Of a stretch of DNA of 64,000 nucleotides, positions 8,546-19,861 are shown piece after piece (within the stretch, counting starts at the first letter, position 1; each line of letters opens with the position of its first letter). Source of the DNA: Alviniconcha marisindica. Lineage: Eukaryota > Mollusca > Gastropoda > Provannidae. The position numbers and the translations under genes were made by a program. Location: positions 327,501 through 391,500 of the forward strand of contig JABMCL010000376.1 in assembly GCA_018857735.1 (NCBI GenBank), read 5' to 3'. The notes beneath the pieces were generated by a model. It did no database searches, was not told the DNA's origin, and saw only the letters and a list, made by a program, of their open reading frames with translations.

Positions 8546-11480
8546 GCACTTAGGGCTCATCTCGAAATGAGACGCTCAACAAGCGTTCATATAAATAAAT
8601 AAATACTCGGAATGAAATCATGTATATGTATTTTGTTGTTGTTGAGATTCAGTCAAGAAGTTGATGCAGGTTGCAGGATATTTCTTGTCTTTGTCTTATA
8701 GCAAAATCTTTGTTGTCTTTGTCTTTGACACTGTTTGATTAAGATCTCATGTTCGCACAATGGTAACATCTGGTCTGTTAGCTTTCTACAATTGTATCTA
8801 TTTTGTGAGTGGACAGGCAAAGCTGAATTTTTTTATTTCCCAATAAGTATATTTTTGTGAGTGGACAGGCAAAGCAGAAAAAATTTATTTCCCAATAAGG
8901 TCTGTTTTTGTATGATTTATGTCCATTAACCTTTTCCCTGCCAAAGAGTGTGTGCTGCTGGTGCAGTTCTGTCAGGGAAGAGTCTGGCAGAGGGATTCAG
9001 CCAACCGGAAACATACATTTGTTTCAACTTTGCCTCACCTGAGCATGCATGAGAACGGAGTCAGAAATAGAATGGGACGCCCCATGGCATCATACAGGCA
9101 TATAGGAAACATATTATCATCGACTTTCTATAATGTGATAGTGGCAGGGAAATGGTTAACAGATCACATGCAAACTTATTTCTTCTTCTTTTTTTTCTTC
9201 TTCTTTTTTCCCCCTTCTCTTTGTGGTGGATCACATTCAAGGGTGAAAACTGGCAAGTTTTGAAAACTAGGCAGAACCAGTAATGTTGGCACTGCATCTA
9301 GAAAGGTCCTTCAGTTTTTATTTGACGATGATCTTCACCCGTTCGCACCAGTTTCAGTGACCGTGACAATTTTTCAAGGTCTTAGCAATGTCGCAGAGTA
9401 AATTTTCTCAGCAGGTTCTTGTCTGATTCTATTGGGACCTTAAGTGAATGTTTGATACGAACAAAGCCATGCCTGTTTGTGCCTGTGCAGAAGAAGATGT
9501 CGATGACAGTACTCTCTGTTTTTTTCCTCTTCGTGCCAGTTTTTATTTGCTGGGCCTATTTTCACTGTCGTGGGAGAGCGAAGCTGTCGTGAAAAACATT
9601 TTTCCATTTTGAACACGAGTCAGATGAGTGCTTGCTTGTCCTGAGCAGGCTGTATTGCATGACTTAGAGAATGGAGAGCAGGCTGCATTTTTGCGTTAAA
9701 GATGCTCTTCAGAGTGCTCATCCAAATTTCAGTGGAAAGCCATCACCATTAAAGATGCTCTTCAGAGCACCCATCCAAATTTCAGTGGAAAGCCATCATC
9801 TGCGAAAAATGGACCCAGACTTGAATGGTTTGGATTCAAGTTAGCTTTTTCAGTTGACTGAACAGTTTTGATCACAAAATGGTTGACTTTTCCTTATCAC
9901 CTACACTACCTCTTAAAATTTCCCAACATTTATATAGGCAAATGGCTAAGAAGTTGCCTAATTTAAAAAGAAAAAAATTAAGGCCTAAAATGATGGTCTT
10001 GTTTTTAGAGCTAGAATGATGATTAAAAGTCAGAGTATTTGATGCTGAAGAATAAAGATCACACTATTCAACTGTGTAAGCAGAGCTGCATGAAAAAATA
10101 GCTTCATCACATTTTCTGTATGCATATAGTTATACACTTAAATTTAGTTGAGCGCGTTTGTGAATTGCTTCACGCTGTGGTTGAAATTTGGCATTGTACT
10201 ATAGTATCCTTTTAAGGCTACCTTGTGTATCAGCTATCATGTATAATGAAGTTTTGTTTGCAGTTGTTTGTTTGCTTGTTACATTGGGTACTTTGAGGTA
10301 TTTTTGTTTGGAATAGATGAGTTTGAAGCTGTGTCGGTAGATTTAAGGAAAAGTTAGTTAAACAAAATTATGAAAAGTAGTTCATTACTTGTGTGGACTT
10401 ACTGAGTTAAAGATGCTTTGTACTAAACTTGTTAGTTGAAAAGACTTTGCATTGTACCTTTATCTTAGTTAGAGATTATATCGATTGTGACAAGAATATC
10501 TGTCATGTTTATGTGTCTCCCCCCCCCCTCCCCACCCCTGACTATTTAAATGTGTTTATCAGCTATCACGTATGATGATTTTTGTTGATGATTTTTTGTG
10601 TGTTTTGCGGTGGGTTTTTTGCTTGTTACAGTGGGTACTTTGAGGTACTTTTGTTTGAAATAGATGCATTTGAAGGTGGTAAAAGATATGTATGTAAAAA
10701 GTAGTTCATTACTTACATGGATTTACTGAGTTAAAAATGCTTTTTTTCTGAATGTGTTAGTCATGAAGACTTTGTATTGTACCCTGTTTATGAAGAGATT
10801 CACCAATTGTGACAGGAATTCTGGTCATTGTGTTGTTGTTGTTTTTTCCCCCCTTGGTGACTGTTAGATGTGTGTTTTCATAGGCATAGTGAGAGTGGTA
10901 ATGATTTCTTATTGTTTGACTTGTGTGAGTAATTTGTTCATAACGTCCTGCTTGAAAGTTCCACTCTACTGTGGTGAAATGGTGAGAGGGAGAACTGATT
11001 TTTGAGAAACTCACATTTTTCTGACCAAATTCTGAATTCTGGCCACAGAAAGATACTGGGCTTTTGCAGTTAGAGCTGCATACAGGTAAAAAATAAAATA
11101 AAAAAATTACCGGTACAGTATCAGTGTATCCTGCATGAAAGTTCCGCTCTACTGTGGTGGAATGCTGAGCGGGAGAACGGATTTTTGAGAAACTCACATT
11201 TTTCTGACCAAATTAAGAAATCTGGCCACGAAGACACTGGGCTTTTACAGTTAGAGCTGCATACTGGTACGAAAAACCTTACCAGTACAGTATCAGTGTG
11301 TCATTGTACCAGTACCTTTTAGTGGTTTAGCGGACACAGAAGACTCCACACATTTGTGGAATCGAACTCAAGGTGGAGCTGCTCATGCAGAAAGCCTGTG
11401 TTTGTCCCATGTGCTCTGTGTAGAGTGCCTTCGTCCCTGTAGAGTGCCCCTGGTTGTCCTGTGTAGAGTGCCTATGTTTG
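8546..11480. other. Non-coding stretch with local direct duplications
   Basis: No gene was recognised. Several two-copy direct duplications are visible: GAGTGGACAGGCAAAGC blocks (about 8806 and 8858); AAAGATGCTCTTCAGAG blocks (9699 and 9750); GGGTACTTTGAGGTA blocks (10285 and 10631) each followed by TTACTGAGTTAAA; and a ~190-bp pair at 10945 and 11130 carrying TTTTTGAGAAACTCACA and ACAGTTAGAGCTGCATAC-type ends. Confidence 0.7.
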
Positions 11481-11634
11481 TCCTATAGTACATGCTTTTG
11501 TCCTACATGCATGTTTCTTTTTAAGACAATCTGGTGACCCATCTTCATTCTGTGTTGATAGAGCGGTGCCTGTGTAGAGTGCATTTGCCTACTGACATAC
11601 TATTTGTGTTAAACCACCTTGTGACCTATGTTTG

Positions 11635-12250
11635 TTCTGTGCTGCCAGATTGGGTTTGTCTACATGTTTAAAAAAAAAAAATTAAGACCATCTGATTCAC
11701 AGTCTGTTTATGTTTGTTCTGTGCTGCCAGATTGGGTTTGTCTACATGTTTAAAAAAAGAAATAATTAAGACCATCTGATTCACAGTCTGTCTATGTTTG
11801 TTCTGTGCTGCCAGACTGGATTTGTCTACATGTTTAAAAAAAAAAAAAATAAGACCATCTGATTCACAGTCTGTCTATGTTTGTTCTGTGCTACCAGATT
11901 GGGTTTGTCTACATGTTTAAAAAAATAAATAATTAAGACCATCTGATTCACAGTCTGTCTATGTTTGTTCTGTGCTGCCAGACTGGATTTGTCTACATGT
12001 TTAAAAAAAATAAAAAATGAAGACCATCTGATTCACAGTCTGTCTATGTTTGTTCTGTGCTGCCAGATTGTGTTTGTCTACATGTTTAAAAAATAAAAAT
12101 GAAGACCATCTGATTCACAGTCTGTCTGTTTGTTCTGTGCTGCCAGATTGTGTTTGTCTACATGTTTAAAAAATAATAATTTAAGACAATCTGATTCACA
12201 GTCTGTCTATGTTTGTTCTGTGCTGCCAGATTGTGTTTGTCTACATGGGT
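11635..12250 (+). repeat. ~87-bp minisatellite, about 7-8 units
   Basis: Each unit carries AAGACCATCTGATTCACAG, GTTTGTTCTGTGCTGCCAG, ATTGGGTTTGTCTACATG and an A-rich run. CTGCCAG/ATTGG looks like a 3' splice junction. The array merges into the shorter-unit array that follows. Confidence 0.9.
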
Positions 12251-13450
12251 TGTTTTAAGACCATCTGAAGACCTGCATTTTTTCTGTGTTGACAGTGTCT
12301 GTGTGTGAACTCTGCATGTTTTTAAGACCATCTGTGACCCATGTTTGTTCTGTGTTGACAGAGTGTCTCTGTTTGAACTCAGCATGTTTTTAAGACCATC
12401 TGTGACCCATGTTTGTTCTATGTTGACAGAGTGTCTGTGTTTGAACTCTGCATGTTGTTTTTAAGACCATCTGTGACCCATGTTTGTTATGTGTTGACAG
12501 AGTGTCTCTGAACTGTGCATGTTTTTAAGACCATCTGTGACCCATGTTTGTTCTGTGTTGAGAGAGTGTGTGTTTGAACTCTACATGTTTTTAAGACCAT
12601 CTGTGACCCATGTTTGTTCTGTGTTGACAGAGTGTCTCTGTTTGAACTCTGCATGTTTTTAAGACCATCTGTGACCCATGTTTGCTCTGTGTTGAGAGAG
12701 TGTGTGTTTGAACTCTGCATGTTTTTAAGACCATCTGTGACCCATGTTTGTTCTGTGTTGAGAGAGTGTGTGTTTGAACTCTACATGTTTTTAAGACCAT
12801 CTGTGACCCATGTTTGTTCTGTGTTGACAGAGTGTGTGTTTGAACTCTGCATGTTTTTAAGACCATCTGTGACCCATGTTTGTTCTGTGTTGACAGAGTG
12901 TCTCTGTTTGAACTCTGCATGTTTTTAAGACCATCTGTGACCCATGTTTGCTCTGTGTTGAGAGAGTGTGTGTTTGAACTCTGCATGTTTTTAAGACCAT
13001 CTGTGACCCATGTTTGTTCTGTGTTGACAGAGTGTCTCTGTTTGAACTCTGCATGTTTTTAAGACCATCTGTGACCCATGTTTGCTCTGTGTTGAGAGAG
13101 TGTGCGTTTGAACTCTGCATGTTGTTTTTAAGTAATAAGGCCATCTGTGACCCATGTTTGTTCTGTGTTGACACAAATGACAGAGTGCTTGTGTTTGTCT
13201 GCATGTTGCTTTTAAGGCCATCCCTTGACCATCTGTTTGTTCTGTGTTACAGGAGTGCTTGTGTTTGCATGTTGCTCGTAAGGCCATCTCATGATCATGC
13301 ATTTGTTCTGTGTTCGCAGTTTGCCTGTGTGCTGCTTTTTTAAGACCATTTGGTGAACACATTTGTTCTTTGTTGACAGATTGCCTCTGTTTGTCTATGG
13401 GCTGCTTTTTAAGACCATTTGATGAACATGTGTTTGTTCTGTGTTGACAG
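12250..13450 (+). repeat. ~62-67-bp minisatellite, about 17 units
   Basis: The unit reads AAGACCATCTGTGACCCATG, TTTGTTCTGTGTTGACAG, AGTGTCTCTGTTTGAACTC, TGCATGTTTTT. It is clearly a derivative of the preceding ~87-bp unit. Every unit has an acceptor-like TTGACAG. Some units are a multiple of three long, which keeps frames open on both strands; these are not genes. Confidence 0.92.
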
Positions 13451-13507
13451 ATTGGTGTGTACCTGGAGGTGATGTTATCTATGCTGCTTTTGATTCTTTT
13501 TATTTGA
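13451..13507 (+). other. Possible alternative 3' exon of FUNDC1
   Basis: Right after the last TTGACAG of the array comes a non-repeated block that reads IGVYLE and then a hydrophobic tail to TGA at 13505-13507. If the internal donor at 7444 in FUNDC1 exon 5 (after GGGFL) were used, the join would be in phase and give GGGFL-IGVYLE. A GTGATG after GAG (13469) could also act as a donor to 13877, encoding VEYL and a stop. This is inference; the unspliced terminus fits the family better. Confidence 0.25.
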
Positions 13508-14100
13508 TACAGTTTAACTGTTGTTGTTGGTTGTTGTTTAGTTTTTATCTCATTTGTTGTTTTTGACTTTCTGTTTGTATTCAGTTATTCCCATTTTATT
13601 TGGTTGCTGTACATGGCTAAAGGGACTTGAAAATGTAATTTTGAATTACAGTGTACCCAAATTATTGTACTTTGCTTTAAAAAAAAAAAAAAAAATTTTG
13701 CAGTCATATTACTCAACAGTATTGACGGATGTGTTAATGCATCGTTTTTGTAAGAATACTTGTGTCGGGTATTATTATCAAGAGTCACACAAGTTTGACA
13801 ACAATTTCGTTTATTTGTTTGAAGTGACTGTTTTCAGCAATTCATTTCGATCCTTGTGGATTTGTTTTGCACGCAGGTGGAGTACTTGTGATGACATTTC
13901 ACAAGAAACAGAGAGGAAGAGGAGGGAGATGTCTGAAGCTAAACGGTCAAATGCTTAAAAAGACTGGGATCAGTAGACTTTTGGGGAAAACTGGCTCTGG
14001 AACCTTCCCTTTGGTTTGCAGCTTTACAGCACGTGTCAGTGTGTACAGTTGTCACATGGTGTCGTGATGCATAGCTGTGCTTATATACTTGGCTGTTAGA
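13508..14100. other. Non-coding, unclear
   Basis: Contains an A15 run at about 13680-13694 and an acceptor-like TTGCACGCAG before 13877. A short Lys/Arg-rich frame (13870-13958) has no recognised homology. No gene is called. Confidence 0.4.
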
Positions 14101-14222
14101 GCAGTTCAGTGAATCTTCCGGTGCCCTGTTGCACTTGGCTGTTAGAGCAGTTTAGTGAATCTTCCGGTGCCCTGTTATGTTTGGCCGTTAGAGCAGCTCA
14201 GTGAATCTTCCGGTGCCCTGTC
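14088..14222 (+). repeat. ~46-bp tandem repeat, three units
   Basis: Units contain CTTGGCTGTTAGAGCAG and GTGAATCTTCCGGTGCCCTG, at about 14088, 14135 and 14181. Confidence 0.85.
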
Positions 14223-14499
14223 ACAGGACTGAAATTCAGAAACTCTCCTTCTTTTCCTGCGCTATCAGATTCTGGAACTCCACACACACACACACCCCCA
14301 CCAGCTCCCTCCCCCCGCCCCCCCCCCAACCCCTGAACCCCCCATCTAAAGCTGACTCAACCCAGGCCTTCAAAACCATCACCAAAGGCTAGATTAGGAA
14401 CCGCCCACCCCACCTCACCCCTGTACACATCTCTCTTCCTCTTACCCCCCCCCCCCCCCCCCATCCCTCTTTGCATCAGCTGCTGCAGTCTGATAACTG

Positions 14500-14945
14500 G
14501 TTATCACACACAGCCAAGCTCAACTGCTACAGTCTGATAACAGGTTATCATGCACAACCAAGCTTCAGTTGCAGCAGTCTGACCCAAGAGACAACAGGTT
14601 ATCATGCACAACCAACCTTCAGTTGCAGCAGTCTGACCCAAGAGACAACAGGTTATCATGCACAACCAACCTTCAGTTGCAGCAGTCTGACCCAAGAGAC
14701 AACAGGTTATCACGCACAACCAAGCTCCAGTTGCAGCAGTCTGACCCAAGAGACAACAGGTTATCATACACAACCAACCTTCAGTTGCAGCAGTCTGGCC
14801 CAAGAAACAACAGGTTATCACACACAACCAAGCTCCAGTTGCAGCAGTCTGATATAAGAGACAACAGGTTATCACACACAACCAACCTTCAATTGCAGCA
14901 GTCTGACCCAAGAGACAACAGGTCATCATGCACAACCAACTAAGC
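14500..14945 (+). repeat. 54-bp minisatellite, about eight units
   Basis: The unit holds ACAACAGGTTATCATGCACA, ACCAACCTTCAGTTGCAGCA and GTCTGACCCAAGAG. Because 54 is a multiple of three, an 18-aa period is open in several frames on both strands (for example YHAQPTFSCSSLTQETTG). No start context, splice sites or homology support coding. Confidence 0.92.
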
Positions 14946-15779
14946 CTCTGTTCTTACAGCGAACCAAGTATCAGCCGCTATGTGCTGTCTGATCCAAGAT
15001 CCAAGAGAGCGGGCGAGAAAAAACTAAAAACAAATTTCTTTTGTCAATGAAAAGTCAAATTTAAGATTAATTACAAGTGATTTGTTCATGGAAATCAAAT
15101 CATGCCATTATTGCTGTTTGTGTGTTGCAAATTAAGCTAGTATGGAATAATTCTTGCAATTAATCTTAATTTGAATATTAAACGATAGAAAAAAAGAATA
15201 TTTTTCTTTATTTCTTTCATTTCCTTTTTTTTTTAAAGGGTCATGTTGGTTGGGGTGGGGGCCCTTCAAGAAAAGACAAAGACAAGACACTCACCAAAGA
15301 TATTCTCTACAAAGGTAATTAATGCAGTCCTTCCAGCCAACATTTAAAAAAAGCCAAGGACATCACAACATTGATCACCTGGAGGAAAGAGGCATGGAAA
15401 GAAGCAGTGCTAGACCATCTTCCTTGAAAGCACAAGAGAGGGACATCATCAATCAGATGAAAATTGGAACCATTTCAAAGGCAATGTCAAAGGCAGCGTC
15501 TTAGAGACGGGGTGGAGCACATCATTTTATGGGCTTTTCAGTTCAGGAGCTGTGTCAAAGAAGATGGGGACGCCCTGGGCTCCCCATCCCTAATAGTCCT
15601 ACAGTCTCTGTGGATGTAGAGCAACATTGAACAGATGAACGAGTGCATAGATAGCATCTTGAACTGAACTAAACTACTAAAAAAATTATTTTAAAGAGCA
15701 AAGACACGGTGCGTATTTCAGTTACTTGCCTCGAATTGAGCAGGTTTTTTGTTGTTATTTTCTTATCACTTGAATCTAG

Positions 15780-15930
15780 CAGTATTTCTTCTTCACTGAC
15801 AACAGCAGGAACATCACGCAGACCACAAAATGTCATCAGCAAGAAGATGCATCATAATTCTTCACTGACAACAGCAGGAACATCACACATACCACAAAAT
15901 GTCATCTGCAAGAAAATACATCATAATTAT
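15780..15930 (+). repeat. ~73-bp direct duplication
   Basis: Two copies of TTCTTCACTGACAACAGCAG, GAACATCAC and ACCACAAAATGTCATC in tandem. Confidence 0.8.
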
Positions 15931-16079
15931 GCCATATGTCGTTCCCTTCCCACTTTGATTTTTCCACTCACAGCAACACAACCATTGCACCTACACACTT
16001 CCAGCATGCAATATACTTTATGGTAGCAAAATTATTTACATATGTTAGTCTTTACGGTAAGCCACTGAGACAGTTATTA

Positions 16080-16415
16080 GGGGTGGTTGGTAACTCTCTG
16101 TGCCTGTCCTCGTATTTGGGGTGGACTGCTCTATCTTGGTGTAAAATATCTTTGGCTTCTGGGCTTTGGGGGGGGGGGGGACAAAAACAGGCAGTGTTTC
16201 TCGTCTCTTGCTGAACTTTCACAAGAGGGAGAGAGAGAGAAAAAAAGGTTGGTGACACTATGCCTTTCCTCACATTTGGGGGTAGACTGCACTATCTTGG
16301 TGTAGCATATCTTTGGTTCCTCTGCTTAGGCTTGTTAGTAAAAGAACAGGCAGTGTTTGTCTTGCTGAACTTTCACAAGAGAGAGAGAGAGAAAACAAAA
16401 AAAGAGGTTGGTAAC
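16080..16415 (+). repeat. ~165-bp direct duplication
   Basis: Two copies of a block with TTGGTAACTCTCTGTGCC or its variant, GACTGC(T/A)CTATCTTGGTGTA and CTTGCTGAACTTTCACAAGA, each ending in a GA-rich run. Confidence 0.8.
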
Positions 16416-16523
16416 GCTCTGAGAATTACTACATGTGATTTAACAACAGTAACTGTCTTCCTTGTGCCTGTTGTGGGATGAAAAGTTTACAGCATGCTAA
16501 GATTTTTGCATCACACCCTTAGG

Positions 16524-16915
16524 TGATAGCAAGATTGACCAATCAGAGCACAGCACGGTGCCGTTGGACAATACCGAGATTGACCAATCAGAGCACAGCA
16601 TGGTGCCCTTGGACGATACCAAGACTGACCAATCAGAGCACAGCACGGTGCCCTTGGACAATACCGATTGACCAATCAGAGCACAGCACGGTGCCCTTGG
16701 ACAATACCGACTGACCAATCAGAACACAGCATGGTGCCCTTGGACAATACCGAGATTGACCAGTCAGAGCACAGCATGGTGCCCTTGGACAATACCGATT
16801 GACCAGTCAGAGCACAGCATGGTGCCCTTGGACAATACCGATTGACCAATCAGAGCACAGCATGGTGCCCTTGGACAATACCGAGATTGACCAGTCAGAG
16901 CACAGCATGGTGATC
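16524..16915 (+). repeat. ~44-bp minisatellite of nine CCAAT-type motifs
   Basis: The unit reads ATTGACCAATCAGAGCACAG, CATGGTGCCCTTGGACAATA, CCG. Six units keep an exact GACCAATCAG, the NF-Y consensus core; three carry GACCAGTCAG. No nearby gene start is seen. Confidence 0.9.
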
Positions 16916-17222
16916 GCATGACCATAAACAATGATAAACACCTATTGCCGTCTGCTTCAACTTTAACATTGCTCATCAAACTGGGCAGATCACGTCATAG
17001 TGCCAGTACAATGAAACCATCAAGAAATGCCAAGGCTACATTAAAATGTTGTTATGCACTGCATAGAGATGTGGGGTATAACAGCATCCACCCTCCGAAA
17101 ATGGAAATAAATTCTCTGAAGATGGCGTATGGCTGCCCATGTGGTGGGGTGATAAAAACATAGACACATGCAGATCCTCTCACCCCATAAATGTATTTGC
17201 CATCATCTGTCACTTATCATAG

Positions 17223-17392
17223 ACCAGGAGCTGTTTGAGAGTCGAGGTGGCCGTCCTGGGCTGTCCGTCCTAACGAGCCTTCTGGTTTCCGTGGACGTAA
17301 AGCTATATTGAACCATGCTTCGGCACCGGTCTTAGCTTGTCCCAAATACGTTAACCGACATCCGAGGACATTAAGCAACACTACCTACCTGT
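17223..17392 (+). repeat. Dispersed repeat family A, full-length copy
   Basis: Runs from CAGGAGCTGTTTGAGAG through CCTTCTGGTTTCCGTGGACG to GAGGACATTAAGCAACACT. Shorter pieces of the family occur at 15565-15640 (+), 35155-35238 (-), 38042-38092 (-) and 42197-42250 (-). Confidence 0.8.
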
Positions 17393-17689
17393 AGCTTATA
17401 GAATGCATTTGTCATTGTCTCTCACCCTATGGAATGCATTTGTTACTGTCTTAACTGCAGACACTGGGTGATCCTCAGAGTGTATATTCAGCTGGGGAGT
17501 GCGACCACAACGACGATGGCAATGCTACAGTTCACTCTGCCTCTGGGAATTCTATTTTTAAATTTTTATTTCGTGTCTCTAGCTGAGAATCAGCCGTTGC
17601 TAGCTATTAAGTTTCTTCTTCATTGCTGTAACTTTGTGTTTTAATGATGGGGAAAAGAGCATGTGTCTACTTTCATGAGGTATTTGGGC

Positions 17690-17965
17690 TCGCCTCACCA
17701 CACAAGAATCAACGCGCAAGGCAGTTAATTAGTACTCGTAAGATGTCACACAAACATAACAACAAAGACTTGTCACTTACGGTGACCTTCACCTGGAATG
17801 CGAGTAAATACAACGTGTATAAACTCTAGTCACTTACAGTGACCTTCACCCGGCATGCAAGTAAATACAACGTGTATAAACTCTACCAGAGGTACAACCC
17901 CTAATTAACCCCCTTTGTGTGTTGATTCTGCACGAGTGCTCATGGACTCGTCCTGTTTCAGATTA
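17690..17965 (+). repeat. Diverged copy of the hairpin-element family, with internal tandem duplication
   Basis: Contains two copies of AGTCACTTACAGTGACCTTC-like sequence followed by GTAAATACAACGTGTATAAA. It shares ATTAAC-CCC, GTGTTGATTCTG and GTAAATACAA blocks with 37915-38275. Confidence 0.6.
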
Positions 17966-18005
17966 ACACAGATTGAGTTTTCTCATTTGAGGTCTGCCCA
18001 ATACT

Positions 18006-18066
18006 GGTAAGTAAGTAACTGGGTGTTTTATGCCCAGTCAACCAGTGCGGTTGTATCAGGGCAATC
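18006..18066 (+). repeat. Dispersed repeat family B copy
   Basis: GTAAGTAACTGGGTG, then TTTATGCCCAGTCAACCAG and GCGGTTGTATCAGGGCA. Confidence 0.7.
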
Positions 18067-18467
18067 TGCCCGATACGGTTGCACTGTGAAACAGCAATGT
18101 GGCACTGGCCCATAATCTGTTATTTGGGTTACCCATTGTTCATTCTCGTCTGAATAAATCAAGGGTTACCAGCCACAGCTGACCACCTCCTTTGCAGGAA
18201 AGAAAGGAGATGGTCAGTTTTGGCGGTTTTAATGTTTGTTGTGCAGTGCCAGGTTTGTTTTTTGTTTTTTTAATTATATGTAATGTATAGTTTAATGCAA
18301 TAAATTGTAAGAGAAAATGTGTGGTTTTGAACAGTTGCTACATTTTTCAGTGCACAGTCATTTGCCATTACCTGCATGTAGAAATATGCATGTGGTATGG
18401 CAATTTCAGAAGCAAAAAATGCATGCATGTAATACTTATGATTTGGCTGAATACAAATTGCTTATAT

Positions 18468-18470
<3 letters not shown>

Positions 18471-18514
<44 letters not shown>
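18471..18514 (+). repeat. (CA)n microsatellite
   Basis: A pure CA run of about 44 bases. Confidence 0.95.
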
Positions 18515-18517
<3 letters not shown>

Positions 18518-18721
18518 TGTACAATCAGACCAACACATTTTGTACTAAACTTTCAAACTTTATTCACATTAACCCATTTTATCAGCTGAATTGCACAACA
18601 AGACTCAAGTTTATACATATCAGTTTTTTTTTAACTTTTTAACAACAAACGCAGCATAAACAAAGATTTAAACAAAACAAACAGAACAAAAACCAACAGC
18701 ATTTGAAAAGCTTTGCTGATT

Positions 18722-18985
18722 GTTGATGTAAGTTAGTAACTGGATTTTAATCTCCTGTCAACCACACAGGACAGTCAAACTCTGTCGTAAGCAAATGCAC
18801 ATGTCAAAACTCCAATATAAACCTATTCTCACGTCAATCCACAAAACCAGGCCCAACAAATCAAACACAGTTGGTTGAAGATTTAGTCCCTTCAGTATTA
18901 GCCCTGTCAAAAGAGTCCATAACGCAAGGACATGCTGGTATCATTGACCATTCCATCTAATTTACTGATACCAGATTTATAAAAA
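18722..18985 (+). repeat. Dispersed ~650-bp family C, 5' fragment
   Basis: Starts GTTAGTAACTGGATTTTAAT, then CTGTCAACCACACAGGACAG, and later GACCATTCCATCTAATTTAC. Longer copies are at 19862-20600 and 36245-36905. Confidence 0.75.
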
Positions 18986-19227
18986 TGTTTAAAGAAGACA
19001 ATCTGTCTATACAAAGTTCATACCATTGCTTAGTTGATCCTCCTATTCAATGTTACAGACGCAGAGTAATTGTGTTAGAATCTGGCTTTTGATCGTAACT
19101 ACTGTTAATCTGACCATCAATGACTTACTTTTCAAAAGGCACACTGATTTCAGTGACAAAAGTACAACCACACGGTGCTCACCAAATGATGGCAAACTCT
19201 GATTGGAAACAAGATTTTGACAACATG

Positions 19228-19860
19228 TAAGCAGTGTGAACCCCCCTCCAACACACACACACTCTCTCTCTCTCTCTAATCAGTGTGAACACCTCCACCC
19301 CCCAACACACTCTCTCTTTAATCAGTGTGAACACCCCCACCCCCCCAAACTTTTTAATCAGTGTGAACACCTCCACCACCCCCAACACACACACTCTCTC
19401 TCTTTAATGAGTGTGAACACCCCCACCCCCCAACACACTCTCTCTCTCTCTTTAATCAGTGTGAACACCTCCACCAGCCCCACTCTCTTTAATGAGTGTG
19501 AACACCCCCACCCCCCAACACACTCTCTCCCTCTCTCTTTAATCAGTGTGAACACCCCCACCCCCCAACACTCTCTTTTTAATCAGTGTGAACACCTCCA
19601 TCCCCCAACACACACTCTTTAATCAGCGTGAACACCTCCACCCCCCAACACTCTCTCTCTCTTTAATGAGTGTGAACACCCCTACCCCCCAACACACTCT
19701 CTCTCTCTCTCTCTTTAATCAGTGTGAACACCTCCACCCCCCAACACACTCTCTCTTTAATCATGTGAACACCTCCACCCCCAACACACTCTCTCTCTCT
19801 CTCTTTAAGCAGTGTGAACACCCCCACCCCCCAACACTCTCTTTCTCTCTCTTTAATCCG
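19228..19860 (+). repeat. ~45-60-bp minisatellite, about 13 units
   Basis: Units combine AATCAGTGTGAACACCTCCA, a CCACCCCCCAACACAC block and a variable CT run. Unit length varies with the CT run. Confidence 0.92.
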
Positions 19861-19861
19861 T

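Noticed and set aside
12591..13362. Minus-strand frames of 104-131 aa in the 12-13 kb array
   Set aside because: They are 62-67-bp repeat translations (NTEQTWVTDGLKN) with no start context or homology.
13870..14067. A basic 66-134 aa frame near 13.9 kb as a separate gene
   Set aside because: No homology is recognised and no supporting splice pattern is seen, apart from the weak idea that 13877 could end an alternative FUNDC1 transcript.
11635..14945. CRISPR-like regular repeats
   Set aside because: These are contiguous tandem units without unique spacers, in an animal genome with no cas genes.
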